This document shows, piece by piece, positions 34,692-44,067 of a DNA stretch of 64,000 nt. The stretch spans positions 1 through 64,000 of the forward strand of contig CAXXJI010000004.1 in NCBI GenBank assembly GCA_963666035.2. The letters run 5' to 3'. A program made the translations under genes and the position numbers. A model generated the notes under the pieces. It ran no database searches and was not told the origin of the DNA. It saw nothing but the letters and a program-made list of their open reading frames with translations. The stretch comes from CALMFG01 sp963666035. GTDB lineage: Bacteria; Bacillota; Clostridia; Christensenellales; CALMFG01. Each line of letters opens with the position of its first letter. Position 1 is the stretch's first letter.

Positions 34692-35288
34692 ATGTATATC
34701 ATAGAACCCTTAGCAAAATTGATTCACCATTTTTCTAAACTGCCCGGCATCGGCGCAAAAACCGCCATGCGGCTGGCTTTTTATGTCATCAAGATGGATG
34801 AAGCCGAGGTGAAGCAGTTTGCGGAAGATATGACAAAGGCCAAGGCGGGCATTCGAACCTGCACGGTCTGCGGGAATCTGACGGACAAAGAAGTTTGCCA
34901 TATCTGTGCCGATACGCGGCGTGATCCTTCGACGGTGTGTGTAGTCGAGGATTTTAAAGACGTTCTGGCGTTTGAGCGTACGGGCGAATACCGCGGGCTG
35001 TATCATGTGTTGGGCGGTGTGCTTTCGCCGATCGAAGGGATGGGGCCCGAGGAGCTGAACCTAAAATCGCTGATTTTGCGGCTGCGGGACGATACGGTGA
35101 AAGAAGTGATTCTGGCAACCAACCCGGACGTGAAAGGTGAGGCGACCGCGGTGTATATACAAAAACTGATTGCGCCCATCGGTGTGACGATATCGCGCAT
35201 CGCGCATGGGGTACCGATTGGAGGCGACCTTGAGTATACCGATGAGGTGACGCTCTCTAAAGCGCTGGAAGGCCGTCGCGAAATTTAA
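34692..35288 (+). CDS. recR: Recombination mediator RecR
   Basis: Protein of 198 residues: helix-hairpin-helix KLPGIGAKTAMRLAFYV, zinc finger C-x2-C...C-x2-C (CTVCGNLTDKEVCHIC), Toprim domain starting VCVVEDFKDVLAFE, and the YHVLGGVLSPIEGMGPEEL and GVPIGGDLEYTDEVTL segments. RecR works with RecO/RecF to load RecA on gapped DNA. It lies 16 bp after ybaB and is followed by a terminator. Complete. Confidence 0.96.
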   Translation: MYIIEPLAKLIHHFSKLPGIGAKTAMRLAFYVIKMDEAEVKQFAEDMTKAKAGIRTCTVCGNLTDKEVCHICADTRRDPSTVCVVEDFKDVLAFERTGEYRGLYHVLGGVLSPIEGMGPEELNLKSLILRLRDDTVKEVILATNPDVKGEATAVYIQKLIAPIGVTISRIAHGVPIGGDLEYTDEVTLSKALEGRREI

Positions 35289-35303
35289 CAGATATACGAA
35301 AAA

Positions 35304-35337
35304 AGAAGGGTGGACGGAAAAGAGGCACCCTTTTTTA
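35304..35337 (+). terminator. Intrinsic terminator after recR
   Basis: GGGTG pairs with CACCC around a 13-nt loop, followed by TTTTTT. Confidence 0.65.
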
Positions 35338-35418
35338 TTGGAACAAGATACAAGATATGGTGGTTAAAAATCAATTATTGCCAAACTTTAAACTTTTGGT
35401 ACACAAATTGTGATAGAG

Positions 35419-35447
35419 TTGAAAAAACGGATGCTTTGTAATATGAT
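35419..35447 (+). promoter_or_regulatory. Sigma-A type promoter for the first SH3/PG-binding gene
   Basis: TTGAAA at 35419-35424, 17-bp spacer, TATGAT at 35442-35447. Confidence 0.6.
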
Positions 35448-35494
35448 AATCCAAGCTATATATCAAGGCACAAATATTAATGGTAATATGAACA

Positions 35495-36679
35495 ATGGTT
35501 TTAGTATACACAAAACTTAAAATAAAAGAAAAGCGAATAGTATGGTTGGCAGCAGTACTGCTGATGTTTTTGTTGTTGCTGGTGCCCAAAGCCGTGTTTG
35601 CGGATTCTGCCCAGTTTGAGGAAGGAACGGTGACCGGAGAGCATGTCAATATGCGCCTGCGGCCGTCTTTGGATTCTCCAGTGGTTTGCCAAATTGATAC
35701 GGGTGCGCGGATCGGGATATATTGTGAATATGAAGATGGCTGGATACGCGTTATCTACGGTAACTATCGCGGATACATCAAGCGTGATCTGGTTTTTCTG
35801 CCGTCCGAAGACAACTATCAAGGCAATGTCTACGGTGATGCGCTTCGCCTTCGAAAATCCCCGGCTGATTACAGCGATGTGATCTCAGAATTGCCTGTGG
35901 GAACGCCTTTGACCATAGAGGATATACAAGGTGACTGGTACTATGTGTCGGTCAATGGGGAAGACAGTACAGAAGGGTATGTGGCCAAGGAATTCGTTCA
36001 GCTCAGCGAAGATGATGTAGCCAAGTATTATCTGGCGCCGGGTATGACAGGTTCTGCGGTCTATAATATGCAAAAAGAGCTAAAGCGCCGAAATTTCTAC
36101 GGCTATCCTTGTACCGGTGTTTACGGCACAGCCACCAAAAAGGCGGTCCGATTGTTTCAGGACTTGGCGGGCTTGCCCAAAGACGGTATAGCCAGTGCCG
36201 AAACGCTGGAAGTGCTGTATTCGGATGAAGATATTCATCTGGAAGGTTCTGCGGCGGCGGGTTCGGGCGGCGTGGTGCTGATGGCTGACTGGTTCACCGT
36301 GGTGGATGCCAAATTCAAAACGTTGACACCCGTAACGGTGGTGGATGCGTTGACTGGGAAATCCTATCAGGTAATCCGTTATGCGGGCACCGGCCATGCG
36401 GATGTATGTCCGGCAACGCCAAAGGATACGGCGATTATGCTGGAAACCTACGGCGGGGAATGGAGCTGGGACAGACGGCCGGTTTGGGTCATCATCAATG
36501 GCGTGATGTACGCGGGCTCCACCAACGGCATGCCGCACGGCTTGGATTATAACCGTCACGATAATATGGACGGTCAGGTATGTATTCATTTTTATAATTC
36601 GATTGGACATGCCTCGGGCGTGATTGACCCAAGTCATCAGGCGTGTGTGGAATATGCCTATAAGATATCAAAAGATTAG
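35495..36679 (+). CDS. Secreted SH3 / peptidoglycan-binding protein with uncharacterised CIHF domain
   Basis: Protein of 394 residues. Signal peptide LAAVLLMFLLLLVPKAVFA (cut ~residue 36). Two SH3-type repeats follow (EHVNMRLRPSLDSPVVCQI; GDALRLRKSPADYSDVISEL), then a PG_binding_1 domain (~180-240). The C-terminal domain (~255-394) holds GHADVCPATPKDTAIM, WSWDRRPVWVIINGVMYAGS, GMPHG, the motif VCIHFYNSIGH and DPSHQACVEYAY. The conserved Cys/His pattern suggests a Cys-His enzyme or metal site acting on the wall, but I cannot name the family. The start has no strong ribosome-binding site. A paralogue follows. Confidence 0.75.
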   Translation: MVLVYTKLKIKEKRIVWLAAVLLMFLLLLVPKAVFADSAQFEEGTVTGEHVNMRLRPSLDSPVVCQIDTGARIGIYCEYEDGWIRVIYGNYRGYIKRDLVFLPSEDNYQGNVYGDALRLRKSPADYSDVISELPVGTPLTIEDIQGDWYYVSVNGEDSTEGYVAKEFVQLSEDDVAKYYLAPGMTGSAVYNMQKELKRRNFYGYPCTGVYGTATKKAVRLFQDLAGLPKDGIASAETLEVLYSDEDIHLEGSAAAGSGGVVLMADWFTVVDAKFKTLTPVTVVDALTGKSYQVIRYAGTGHADVCPATPKDTAIMLETYGGEWSWDRRPVWVIINGVMYAGSTNGMPHGLDYNRHDNMDGQVCIHFYNSIGHASGVIDPSHQACVEYAYKISKD

Positions 36680-36683
36680 AGTC

Positions 36684-36718
36684 TTGTCTTGAAAGATTAA
36701 GATAAGGTATACTATACA
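36684..36718 (+). promoter_or_regulatory. Probable promoter for the second SH3/PG-binding gene
   Basis: TTGTCT (36684) 18 bp TATACT (36708), or TTGAAA (36689) 18 bp TATACA (36713); the two registers overlap. Confidence 0.45.
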
Positions 36719-36767
36719 GGTAAAAAATAGATAACCAATTTGAGGATAGCGAAAAGGAGACATTTCG

Positions 36768-37934
36768 TTGAAACATAAGAACCTTATCCTGCTGGCAGCA
36801 GGAGTCATCATTGGGCTTGCGGCGTTGGCCGCGCCGTTGGATGCGTCCGCCATGCCCTATTTCGAAGACGGAACTGTTATCACTGACGAAATGCAGGTGA
36901 TGATTCGTCCGTGGGACGATTCGGGCGTGGTCACCACACTGCCGAGCGGTGTTGAAATCGGTGTTTTTTGTGAGGAGCGCGCCGGTTGGTACCGCATCAT
37001 ATACGGCAATTACCGCGGCTATGCGAAGGTGGATGATGTTTTTCTTCCTTCCACCGACATCCTATACGGCAACTCGCTGGTGGATGATTTAACCGTTAAA
37101 GAAAACCCAAGCCCGTATGGTAAGCTGGAAGGTACGCTGAATGCAGGTTATCCTCTGACGATTGAGGATATTGACGGGGAATACTATTTGGTTACCGCGA
37201 CGGATGTTGACGGTAATGCGGTGAAAGGCTACGTTGAAAAAGTTCATGTCAATCAGACCGCTTCGGGAAAATCTGAAAATGGTCTTGGAAGTGGGTATGG
37301 AAGGCGCGGAAGTGACCAAGCTTCAGCGCGAGTTGTTTGAACGCGGTTTTTTTGGATATAAGGCGGACGGCGCTTTTGGAAGCACGACCAAACGAAGTTT
37401 GGAGAAAATTCCAGAAGAAGGCCGGGATTGACATTACGGGCGTCGCGGATGCGGCAACATTAGAAGTCCTTTATTCAGATAAGGATATTCACTCCATCGC
37501 GCAGGACAGAGGGGTAAACAACTCGGTGATGATGTCCTCTTGGTGGGATACGGTACAGTTTGAGTTTGCCAAAGGTGATGTGGCGACCATCTATGATATC
37601 AGGACCAGAAAGTCGTTTCAGGTGCAACGGTATTCTGGACATAACCATGCTGACTGTGAGCCGCTGACGGCGGAAGACACGGCGATTATGCGATCGATAT
37701 ATGGCAATTGGTCCTGGGACAGGCGGGCGATTTGGGTGACGGTTCACGGCACTACTTACGCCGCATCCATGATCGGCATGCCTCACGCATCGGATGAAGC
37801 GCGGATTGGGGGACAATGGGTACAACGGCCACTTCTGTGTGCACTTTAAGGACTCTTACGGACACGGCAGCGGCGCCGAAGACAAAGCGCATCAGCAGAT
37901 GATCGTGGATGCCTATGCGGAATCGATCAACTAA
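36768..37934 (+). CDS. Paralogue of the SH3 / PG-binding / CIHF protein; frame broken as sequenced
   Basis: TTG start 36768 after AAGGAGA. Signal peptide LILLAAGVIIGLAALAAPLD, two SH3-like repeats, PG_binding_1 domain and the same C-terminal domain (HNHADCEPLTAEDTAIMRSI, WSWDRRAIWVTVHGTTYAAS, GMPH, GHFCVHFKDSYGHGSG, AHQQMIVDAYAESIN) as the preceding gene. The parts lie in three frames: single extra bases at A4 37268, A3 37390 and G5 37808. Removing them gives 387 residues, close to the 394 of the paralogue. Tandem duplication is clear. The shared Cys and His positions identify residues likely to matter. Confidence 0.78.
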
Positions 37935-37968
37935 ACAAACGCATCACAGGAAAAGGTCAGGCAAAGCG

Positions 37969-39140
37969 ATGAACGAAATGAATAATCGAACACGGTGGGC
38001 AATTCTCATCACCTTTATTATCACGGCGGTGGTGGTCGGGGTGTTTACCTATACGGTAACGACGGCGCTCAGCAGCACCAAAAAGTCAGGAAGACACGAT
38101 GACCGGCAAATTGAGCGATGTACAGGAGTTGATTCATCAGCTCTACTACAAGGAAGTGGATGACGATACACTGCTTGACGGGGCGGTGCACGGTATGGTT
38201 CAGTCGCTGGAAGATCCATACTCTGAATACTATAACGAAGAAGAATGGGAGGAGTTCCAAAAGCAGCAGTCGGGGCGAGTATTCGGGCATCGGCGTTCAG
38301 GTGACGTTTGATGAGGAAATCGGCGGTGTAACGGTCAATCGCGTTTTTGAAGGCACACCCGCAGAAGCCGGCGGCATTCAGATTGGGGATGTTCTGGTCG
38401 GGGCCGATGGTGAATCCTTTAAGGAATATGGTTATCAAGAGATTATCGACGCGATTCGCGGTCCGGAAGGCACAACCGTCAAGGTTGATGTGCTGCGCGG
38501 CGATGAGACGTTTACCCTCGAAATTGTGCGGCAGGCCGTGGTGGCCGACCAGACTTACTATACCATGCGGGACGATGGGTTTGGATATCTTGAACTCTAC
38601 AGTTTTACCGGCAATGCGTTGGAAGGCTTTAACGAAGCCAAGGATTACTTTGTGATGAACGAAGCCAAAGGCATTATCATCGATCTTCGGTATAATCCGG
38701 GCGGAGATTTGGGCATCGTTATTGATATACTGGATACGTTACTGCCCAAAGGTGATTTAATCATCACACGGGATCGGCTGGGTAGAGAATCTTCCATCGC
38801 GTCGGATAGTGACATGTGGGATATCCCGATTGCGGTATTGGTCAATGAAGGCTCGGCTTCTGCTTCCGAATTGTTCTCCATCGCGATACAGGATTATGAG
38901 CGCGGACCGATCATTGGTACCACTACTTTTGGGAAAGGGGTGGTTCAGTCCATTCTGCCGCTGGGAGATGGCACTACCGGCATTAAGGTGACCACATCCG
39001 AGTATTTTTCTCCGCTGGGCAGGTCGATTAACGGCACCGGCGTAACGCCGGATTATACCGTGGAAGATGCAGACTTGACAGATGATCTCGACCCGCAGTT
39101 GGACAAAGCAGTTGAGCTTTTGAATCAGGCGGTACAATAA
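37969..39140 (+). CDS. S41 carboxyl-terminal processing protease; frame broken as sequenced
   Basis: ATG 37969 begins MNEMNNRTRWAILITFIITA, an N-terminal membrane anchor. A helical cap region (LIHQLYYKEVDDDTLLDGAV), a PDZ domain (GIGVQVTFDEEIGGVTVNRV) and the S41 domain follow, with ligand strand GIIIDLRYNPGGDLGIV, catalytic Ser in NEGSASASELF and the general-base Lys in GTTTFGKGVVQSI. Single extra bases at A5 38080 and G4 38272 break the frame; removing them gives 389 residues, normal for CtpA. These proteases trim or degrade proteins at the membrane surface. The ATG is 35 bp after the preceding stop, so the gene may be cotranscribed. Confidence 0.85.
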
Positions 39141-39158
39141 TTTTTGGATAAACGAATC

Positions 39159-39195
39159 AGAGCGTGCGCGGATTTTCGGCACATGCTCTTTTTTT
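39159..39195 (+). terminator. Intrinsic terminator after the S41 protease gene
   Basis: AGAGCGTG pairs with CATGCTCT (one G-T) and is followed by TTTTTTT. Confidence 0.75.
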
Positions 39196-39266
39196 GTAAA
39201 AAAACCGCAGGGACATCAGTGAAAGGATGCTGGTCAAACCGAAAGGCTTTTTGTATAATACGTTAT

Positions 39267-39924
39267 ATGGAAAAGAAAACAAACGACGAGATATTAAAGC
39301 GGCTGAGTGAATTTTATATGGATGCAAAACCCGCACTGGTTTTCACAAATGCGTTTGAACTTTTGGTGGCTACCATGCTGTCCGCGCAGAGTACGGATGT
39401 GCAGGTGAATAAAGTGACGCCGGCACTGTTCAAGCGTTTTGGCACACCTAAGGTGCTGATGGGCGCGGATATTGCCGAGGTGGAACAGCTGATTCAATCG
39501 GTTGGGTTTTATAAAACCAAAGCAAGACACTTAATTGAAGCTTCAGCAATTTTTGGAATCGGAATATGGTGGCGTGGTGCCGGACAATATCGATGCACTG
39601 ATTACTTTGCCGGGAGTGGGCAGAAAAACAGCTAGCGTGGTTATTTCCAACGCCTATGACGTGCCGGCTATCGCGGTGGATACGCATGTATTCCGTGTAT
39701 CCAATCGTTTGGGTCTCGCCAGCGCCAAGGATGTGTATCATACCGAAATGCAGCTGCGCGAAGCGATACCCGAGCAGGATTGGAAGGATGCGCATCACTG
39801 GATTTTGTGGCACGGTCGTAAGCTTTGCAAGGCGAGAAAACCGCTTTGCGAAACTTGCTTTTTGAATGATTTGTGTGTATATTATAGGGACGCTCAAAAG
39901 CAGGACAAAAAAAGGAAAGAGTAA
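39267..39924 (+). CDS. nth: Endonuclease III; frame broken as sequenced
   Basis: Nth removes oxidised pyrimidines. ATG 39267 starts MEKKTNDEILKRLSEFYMDA; NAFELLVATMLSAQSTDVQV is the family opening. The helix-hairpin-helix LITLPGVGRKTASVVIS (with the catalytic Lys region), VDTHVFRVSNRLGLA (catalytic Asp) and the C-terminal [4Fe-4S] motif C-x6-C-x2-C-x5-C (CKARKPLCETC...) are intact. One extra A in AA 39548 moves the frame; correction gives 218 residues, the usual length. obgE follows within 10 bp. Confidence 0.9.
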
Positions 39925-39930
39925 AAAACG

Positions 39931-41199
39931 ATGTTTATCGACCAAGCGAGAATATATATCAAATCGGGTGACGGCGGCGACGGCTGTGTTTCACTGCACC
40001 GAGAAAAATACGTCACACAGGGCGGCCCGGACGGCGGTGACGGCGGAAACGGCGGCGATGTTTATTTTGCCGCTGACGATCGCGTGCGGACGCTTTTAGA
40101 TTTTAAATATCAAAAGAAATATATGGCGGGCAGTGGTGAAAAAGGCGCCAAGAAAAATATGCGTGGCAAAAACGGCGAGGATATGATTATCCATGTGCCG
40201 GCCGGCACGGTGGTGAAAGATGCCGAGACCGGCAAGGTGGCGGCAGATATTCGCGCTGGTGAGATGCGAAAAGTGCTTTCCGGTGGCAGCGGAGGCAAGG
40301 GCAATGCGCGCTTCTCCTCGGCCACACGGCAGACGCCGCGTTTTTCTACGCCCGGGCGGCGCACCAACGGCCGTTGGGTGGTGCTGGAGCTGAAAACCAT
40401 CGCCGATGTGGGACTCATCGGGTTTCCCAATGTGGGGAAATCAACCCTGCTGTCGGTGGTGACCGGAGCCACGCCTAAAATCGGCAACTATCATTTCACG
40501 ACCCTAAGCCCTAACCTTGGCGTTTATGCCTATGGGGAAACGTCGTTTGTGATGGCGGATATTCCGGGACTGATTCAGGGCGCGTCCGAAGGCGTCGGGC
40601 TGGGGCATGATTTCTTGCGGCATATCGAACGCACCCGTCTTTTGGTGCATATGCTGGACGGCGCAGAGAGCGAAGGACGGGATGTATATCAGGACTATCA
40701 TGATATCCGAAAAGAGCTTAAAAACTATTCTGAGGCGTTGTATGCACGCCCTGAGATTGTGGCGCTGAACAAAGCGGATATCGGGGAAGAAACCGAGAGC
40801 GGAAAGAAGCTGAAAAAAGAATTGCAGAAAAAAGGCGTTCCGGTCTTTACGATATCAGCGTTGAGTAAAACGGGATTGCAGGAGCTGATGCAGGTAGTGG
40901 CAGAGAAGCTGGCCAAACTGCCCGAAGCCGAACCGATACCGTCCGACGGGGTGATTGAAGAATGGGCGCTGGAAGAGGAAAAGCGGTTTGAGATTAGCAT
41001 ACAGGACGGCGTATATGTGGCGGCGGGTGATTTGATTGATGAGATTCTATTCAAGATTAATCCGGATGATTATGCTTCGATGCAGCATTTCCAGAAGCTT
41101 CTAATCGATTTTGGCATCATCAAAGCGCTTCGCAAAGCCGGATGTAAGAGCGGCGACACGGTGGTTCTAAACGATGTGGAATTTGATTTTGTGGAATAA
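39931..41199 (+). CDS. obgE: GTPase ObgE/CgtA
   Basis: Protein of 422 residues. The Obg glycine-rich N-terminal domain (FIDQARIYIKSGDGGDGCVS, GGPDGGDGGNGGDVYF) is followed by a G domain with G1 GFPNVGKSTLL, G3 DIPGL and G4 NKAD, and a C-terminal OCT domain (EISIQDGVYVAAGDLIDEIL). ObgE binds the 50S subunit and is involved in ribosome assembly and stress signalling. The start is 4 bp after the nth stop. yhbY follows, a common arrangement. Confidence 0.96.
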   Translation: MFIDQARIYIKSGDGGDGCVSLHREKYVTQGGPDGGDGGNGGDVYFAADDRVRTLLDFKYQKKYMAGSGEKGAKKNMRGKNGEDMIIHVPAGTVVKDAETGKVAADIRAGEMRKVLSGGSGGKGNARFSSATRQTPRFSTPGRRTNGRWVVLELKTIADVGLIGFPNVGKSTLLSVVTGATPKIGNYHFTTLSPNLGVYAYGETSFVMADIPGLIQGASEGVGLGHDFLRHIERTRLLVHMLDGAESEGRDVYQDYHDIRKELKNYSEALYARPEIVALNKADIGEETESGKKLKKELQKKGVPVFTISALSKTGLQELMQVVAEKLAKLPEAEPIPSDGVIEEWALEEEKRFEISIQDGVYVAAGDLIDEILFKINPDDYASMQHFQKLLIDFGIIKALRKAGCKSGDTVVLNDVEFDFVE

Positions 41200-41219
41200 A
41201 AGTAGAGGATAATAAAGCG

Positions 41220-41504
41220 ATGACGAGTAAACAAAGGGCTTTTTTACGAAAAACAGCAAACCCACTGGACCCGGTGGTCTATGTGGGGAAAGAAGGTTTA
41301 ACCGAGGTGATTATCCGCGAAACCGAGTTGGTTTTGGAAAAGCGGGAGCTGATTAAAGTGCAGGTGCAGCCGGGGTGTGATGAGAGCGCGCGCGAAGTGG
41401 CGGATACGCTGGGCAGCAGATTGAAAGCTGATGTGATTGCGGTGCTGGGCAAGCGGTTTGTGCTGTATCGGGAAGCCAAAGAAAACAGCCGACATTTGAT
41501 ATAA
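41220..41504 (+). CDS. yhbY: YhbY-family CRM-domain RNA-binding protein
   Basis: Protein of 94 residues: TSKQRAFLRKTANPLDPVVY, VGKEGLTEVII and LGSRLKADVIAVLGKRFVLYR define the CRM domain, whose G-x-x-G-like loop binds rRNA. The protein associates with pre-50S particles. It lies 20 bp after obgE, with which it probably shares a transcript and function. Complete. Confidence 0.94.
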   Translation: MTSKQRAFLRKTANPLDPVVYVGKEGLTEVIIRETELVLEKRELIKVQVQPGCDESAREVADTLGSRLKADVIAVLGKRFVLYREAKENSRHLI

Positions 41505-41508
41505 TTAT

Positions 41509-41537
41509 TTGTTTTAGCCGAGCAGATACGGTATAAT
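41509..41537 (+). promoter_or_regulatory. Candidate promoter ahead of the glycosyltransferase gene
   Basis: TTGTTT at 41509-41514, 17-bp spacer, perfect TATAAT at 41532-41537, just upstream of the terminator hairpin at 41545. Confidence 0.45.
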
Positions 41538-41544
41538 TTTTATT

Positions 41545-41566
41545 AGCGGTTTTAACCGCTTTTTAA
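41545..41566 (+). terminator. Intrinsic terminator or attenuator after yhbY
   Basis: AGCGGT-TTTA-ACCGCT followed by TTTTT. It lies between the promoter above and the glycosyltransferase start, so it could also attenuate that transcript. Confidence 0.65.
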
Positions 41567-41596
41567 AAGACTAAGCGCAGGGAGACGGATGAAAAG

Positions 41597-42688
41597 ATGC
41601 TGAACGGAAAAATGGTGGCCGTGGTGGTACCGGCATATAATGAAGAAACACAAGTGGGGATTGTGATCGACACCATGCCCGACTTTGTAGACCGCATCAT
41701 CATCGTTAATGACGGCTCGACGGATAATACTGAAGATGTGGTCAAAGACTATATCGTAAAGCAGGCGAAATCGGACGTCACCATTTCGCTGCCCAGCGAA
41801 GACTTTGAACGCACCATCTTTAATCGCGCACTGGAAATGGTTTTGCAGATTCGCGAGGAGGAGGCAAAATGCTTCCCGAAACATACGATATATAATGATA
41901 ATGACACCGACCGTATTGTGCTGATCAATCAGGAAAACGCTAAGGTGGGTGGCGCGATTGCGACCGGATATAAATGGGCGCGGGATCGCCGTGTGGACTG
42001 CACGGCTGTGATGGCCGGGGATGCGCAGATGGATCCGGCCGAGCTCGAAAGCATCTGTATGCCGGTGATTGCAGGCGAAGCGGACTACGTCAAAGGTAAC
42101 CGCCTGATTCACAAATCAGCGCGGGTACTGATACCCAAAAAGCGTTTTTTTGGCAACTCGGTGCTGTCGGCGCTCACCAAAGTGGCGTCCGGATATTGGC
42201 GAGTGTCGGATACTCAAACCGGATATACAGCGATATCTCTTTCGGCACTGGAAAGCATTGAGATTCACAATATCTATCGCGACTATGGTATGCCGAACGA
42301 TATGCTGGTCAAGCTCAATATGTCCTATTGCACGGTCAAAGAAATTCCGATCAAACCGGTGTATGATGTGGGCGAAAAATCCAAGATGAAAATTATGAAA
42401 GTCATTCCGAAGATTTCGTGGCTTCTTTTAAAGTCATTCGTCAAGCGCCTGTGGGGGAAATATTTTCTTCGAGACTTCCACCCGCTGTTTTTATTCTATA
42501 ACTTTTCGTTTTTGTTGGGGATTTTAAATATCTATTTCTTGATTGAAATCATCGTGGCGTTTGCAAGAAATGTGACCATATCGGTGGGAACATACTTAGG
42601 TTTTGTTCTTTTAACCATCTCTTCGCTGCAGGCGCTGTTTTTCGGGATGTTTATGGATATTCAGGATAACGCGAAACTGGAGAAGTAG
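41597..42688 (+). CDS. Family 2 glycosyltransferase, membrane-anchored
   Basis: Protein of 363 residues. GT-A fold: VVVPAYNEETQVGIVIDTMP, IIIVNDGSTDNTE and the acidic AGDAQMDP motif; TQTGYTAIS and GMPNDMLVKLN follow in the acceptor region. Two C-terminal membrane segments (~295-320 and ~330-352) anchor it. A 40-residue insertion between the nucleotide-binding DGSTDN motif and the DAQMDP motif is larger than usual. Relatives make dolichyl/undecaprenyl-phosphate sugars or extend surface glycans; specificity unknown. The flippase gene downstream suggests a surface-polysaccharide role. Confidence 0.85.
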   Translation: MLNGKMVAVVVPAYNEETQVGIVIDTMPDFVDRIIIVNDGSTDNTEDVVKDYIVKQAKSDVTISLPSEDFERTIFNRALEMVLQIREEEAKCFPKHTIYNDNDTDRIVLINQENAKVGGAIATGYKWARDRRVDCTAVMAGDAQMDPAELESICMPVIAGEADYVKGNRLIHKSARVLIPKKRFFGNSVLSALTKVASGYWRVSDTQTGYTAISLSALESIEIHNIYRDYGMPNDMLVKLNMSYCTVKEIPIKPVYDVGEKSKMKIMKVIPKISWLLLKSFVKRLWGKYFLRDFHPLFLFYNFSFLLGILNIYFLIEIIVAFARNVTISVGTYLGFVLLTISSLQALFFGMFMDIQDNAKLEK

Positions 42689-42749
42689 TTTTGAGATAAA
42701 TTGGTACAAAGTGCTGCTTTTATAACTTATGACTAGAGGCATAACTGAA

Positions 42750-44036
42750 ATGAAAAACATCTTCAGCCATCCGAAATTAAAAAGCAAAATGGGCAAAGAT
42801 ATCGTATGGAACATGGCCAGTATGATCTTTGTCGCCGTTGCCGGACTGATCTACAATACGATTTTTGTGGTCTTCTACCAGCCGTCTGTTTTTGGACTAT
42901 ACAACCAGACGCTGGTTTATTTTTTAATTTTCAGCCAAATCGCAGTATTCGGCATTCACTTTTCAGTGTTGAAGTATGCGGCCGAATTTTCGGAGGATGA
43001 AGCGAAACGCGATGAACTATTCACAACCGCACTGATCAGTTCGCTCATTACATCGGTGCTGTCGATGGGGTTGCTCTATCTGCTGATCAGGCTATATATC
43101 CTGCTGCTGGGGCCTTCAGAGGTGGTCAGCATGCTGATTTATGCGCTGCCAGCACTGGTGTTTTTTTCTCTGAATAAGGTCATCCTAAATTTTCTGAACG
43201 CCATTCGTGCGATGCGGGCTTTTGCGGTTTTTCAGTCTTTGCGCTATGTGCTAATCGTGCTGACGCTGTTGGTTTTTGGCTTTTTAAAGGCTAAAACTGA
43301 AATCCTGATGCTGATCTATGCGATATCCGAGTTTTTGTTGTTTGCGGCGCTTGTCATCTATGCGGCGGTCATGCGGCTGGCGCGTTTACGGTTCAACGCG
43401 CAGTGGATCAAAGAACATATTGCGTTTGGTTCCAAAGTTTTTCTGGGCAGCGTTGTGGTGGATCTCAACGCCAAAATGGATATCGTTGTGCTGGGCCTGT
43501 TTGTCAGCGACGCTATCGTCGGTTTCTATTCCTTCGCTATTATGTTTGCGGATGGGTTCTATCAGATTCTGGTGGTGCTGCGCCGCAACATCAACCCACT
43601 GATTACTCAGTTCACCAAATCGGACATGCCGAGTTTTCACCAGATGAAAAACTCATGGCGCAAGCGGATGCGTGTCTTTTCTCCGGTTTTGGCCGCGTTT
43701 GTTCTGGCGGGGTACTGGGCACTCTGCATTGTGCTTGGCAGACAGGAATATCTGGCGGCGCTGCTGCCTTTCGCAATCGTCTTGTTCGGAAAAGCGTTTA
43801 ATGGCTACTATATCGTGATGGGGAATCTGATGAATCAGACGGGCAACCCGAAGCGGGAGACGCTCTTGAATGTATTGACCATTGGCTCCAACACACTTTT
43901 AAACTTTATACTTATCCCGCGTTTTGGCATGGTGGGGGCGGCGGTGGCTACGGCGATTTCATTCTTTGTGTTCCGTTTTGTGCTGCACGCCATGGCAAAA
44001 AACAGGCTGGGGATCAACCTGCTTTTGCATGAGTAA
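42750..44036 (+). CDS. Polysaccharide flippase (Wzx/MATE-like oligosaccharide transporter)
   Basis: The ATG at 42750 is preferred because AGAGG lies upstream; an in-frame ATG at 42729 lacks one. The protein is 428 residues with about 12 membrane segments evenly spread, starting KDIVWNMASMIFVAVAGLIYN, the usual opening of polysaccharide biosynthesis transporters. PRFGMVGAAVATAISFFVF near the end is also typical. It probably flips lipid-linked glycans made with the preceding glycosyltransferase. No other glycan genes are adjacent. Confidence 0.87.
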   Translation: MKNIFSHPKLKSKMGKDIVWNMASMIFVAVAGLIYNTIFVVFYQPSVFGLYNQTLVYFLIFSQIAVFGIHFSVLKYAAEFSEDEAKRDELFTTALISSLITSVLSMGLLYLLIRLYILLLGPSEVVSMLIYALPALVFFSLNKVILNFLNAIRAMRAFAVFQSLRYVLIVLTLLVFGFLKAKTEILMLIYAISEFLLFAALVIYAAVMRLARLRFNAQWIKEHIAFGSKVFLGSVVVDLNAKMDIVVLGLFVSDAIVGFYSFAIMFADGFYQILVVLRRNINPLITQFTKSDMPSFHQMKNSWRKRMRVFSPVLAAFVLAGYWALCIVLGRQEYLAALLPFAIVLFGKAFNGYYIVMGNLMNQTGNPKRETLLNVLTIGSNTLLNFILIPRFGMVGAAVATAISFFVFRFVLHAMAKNRLGINLLLHE

Positions 44037-44067
44037 AAGATTTATGGAAAATGTACGAAAATTCGTC

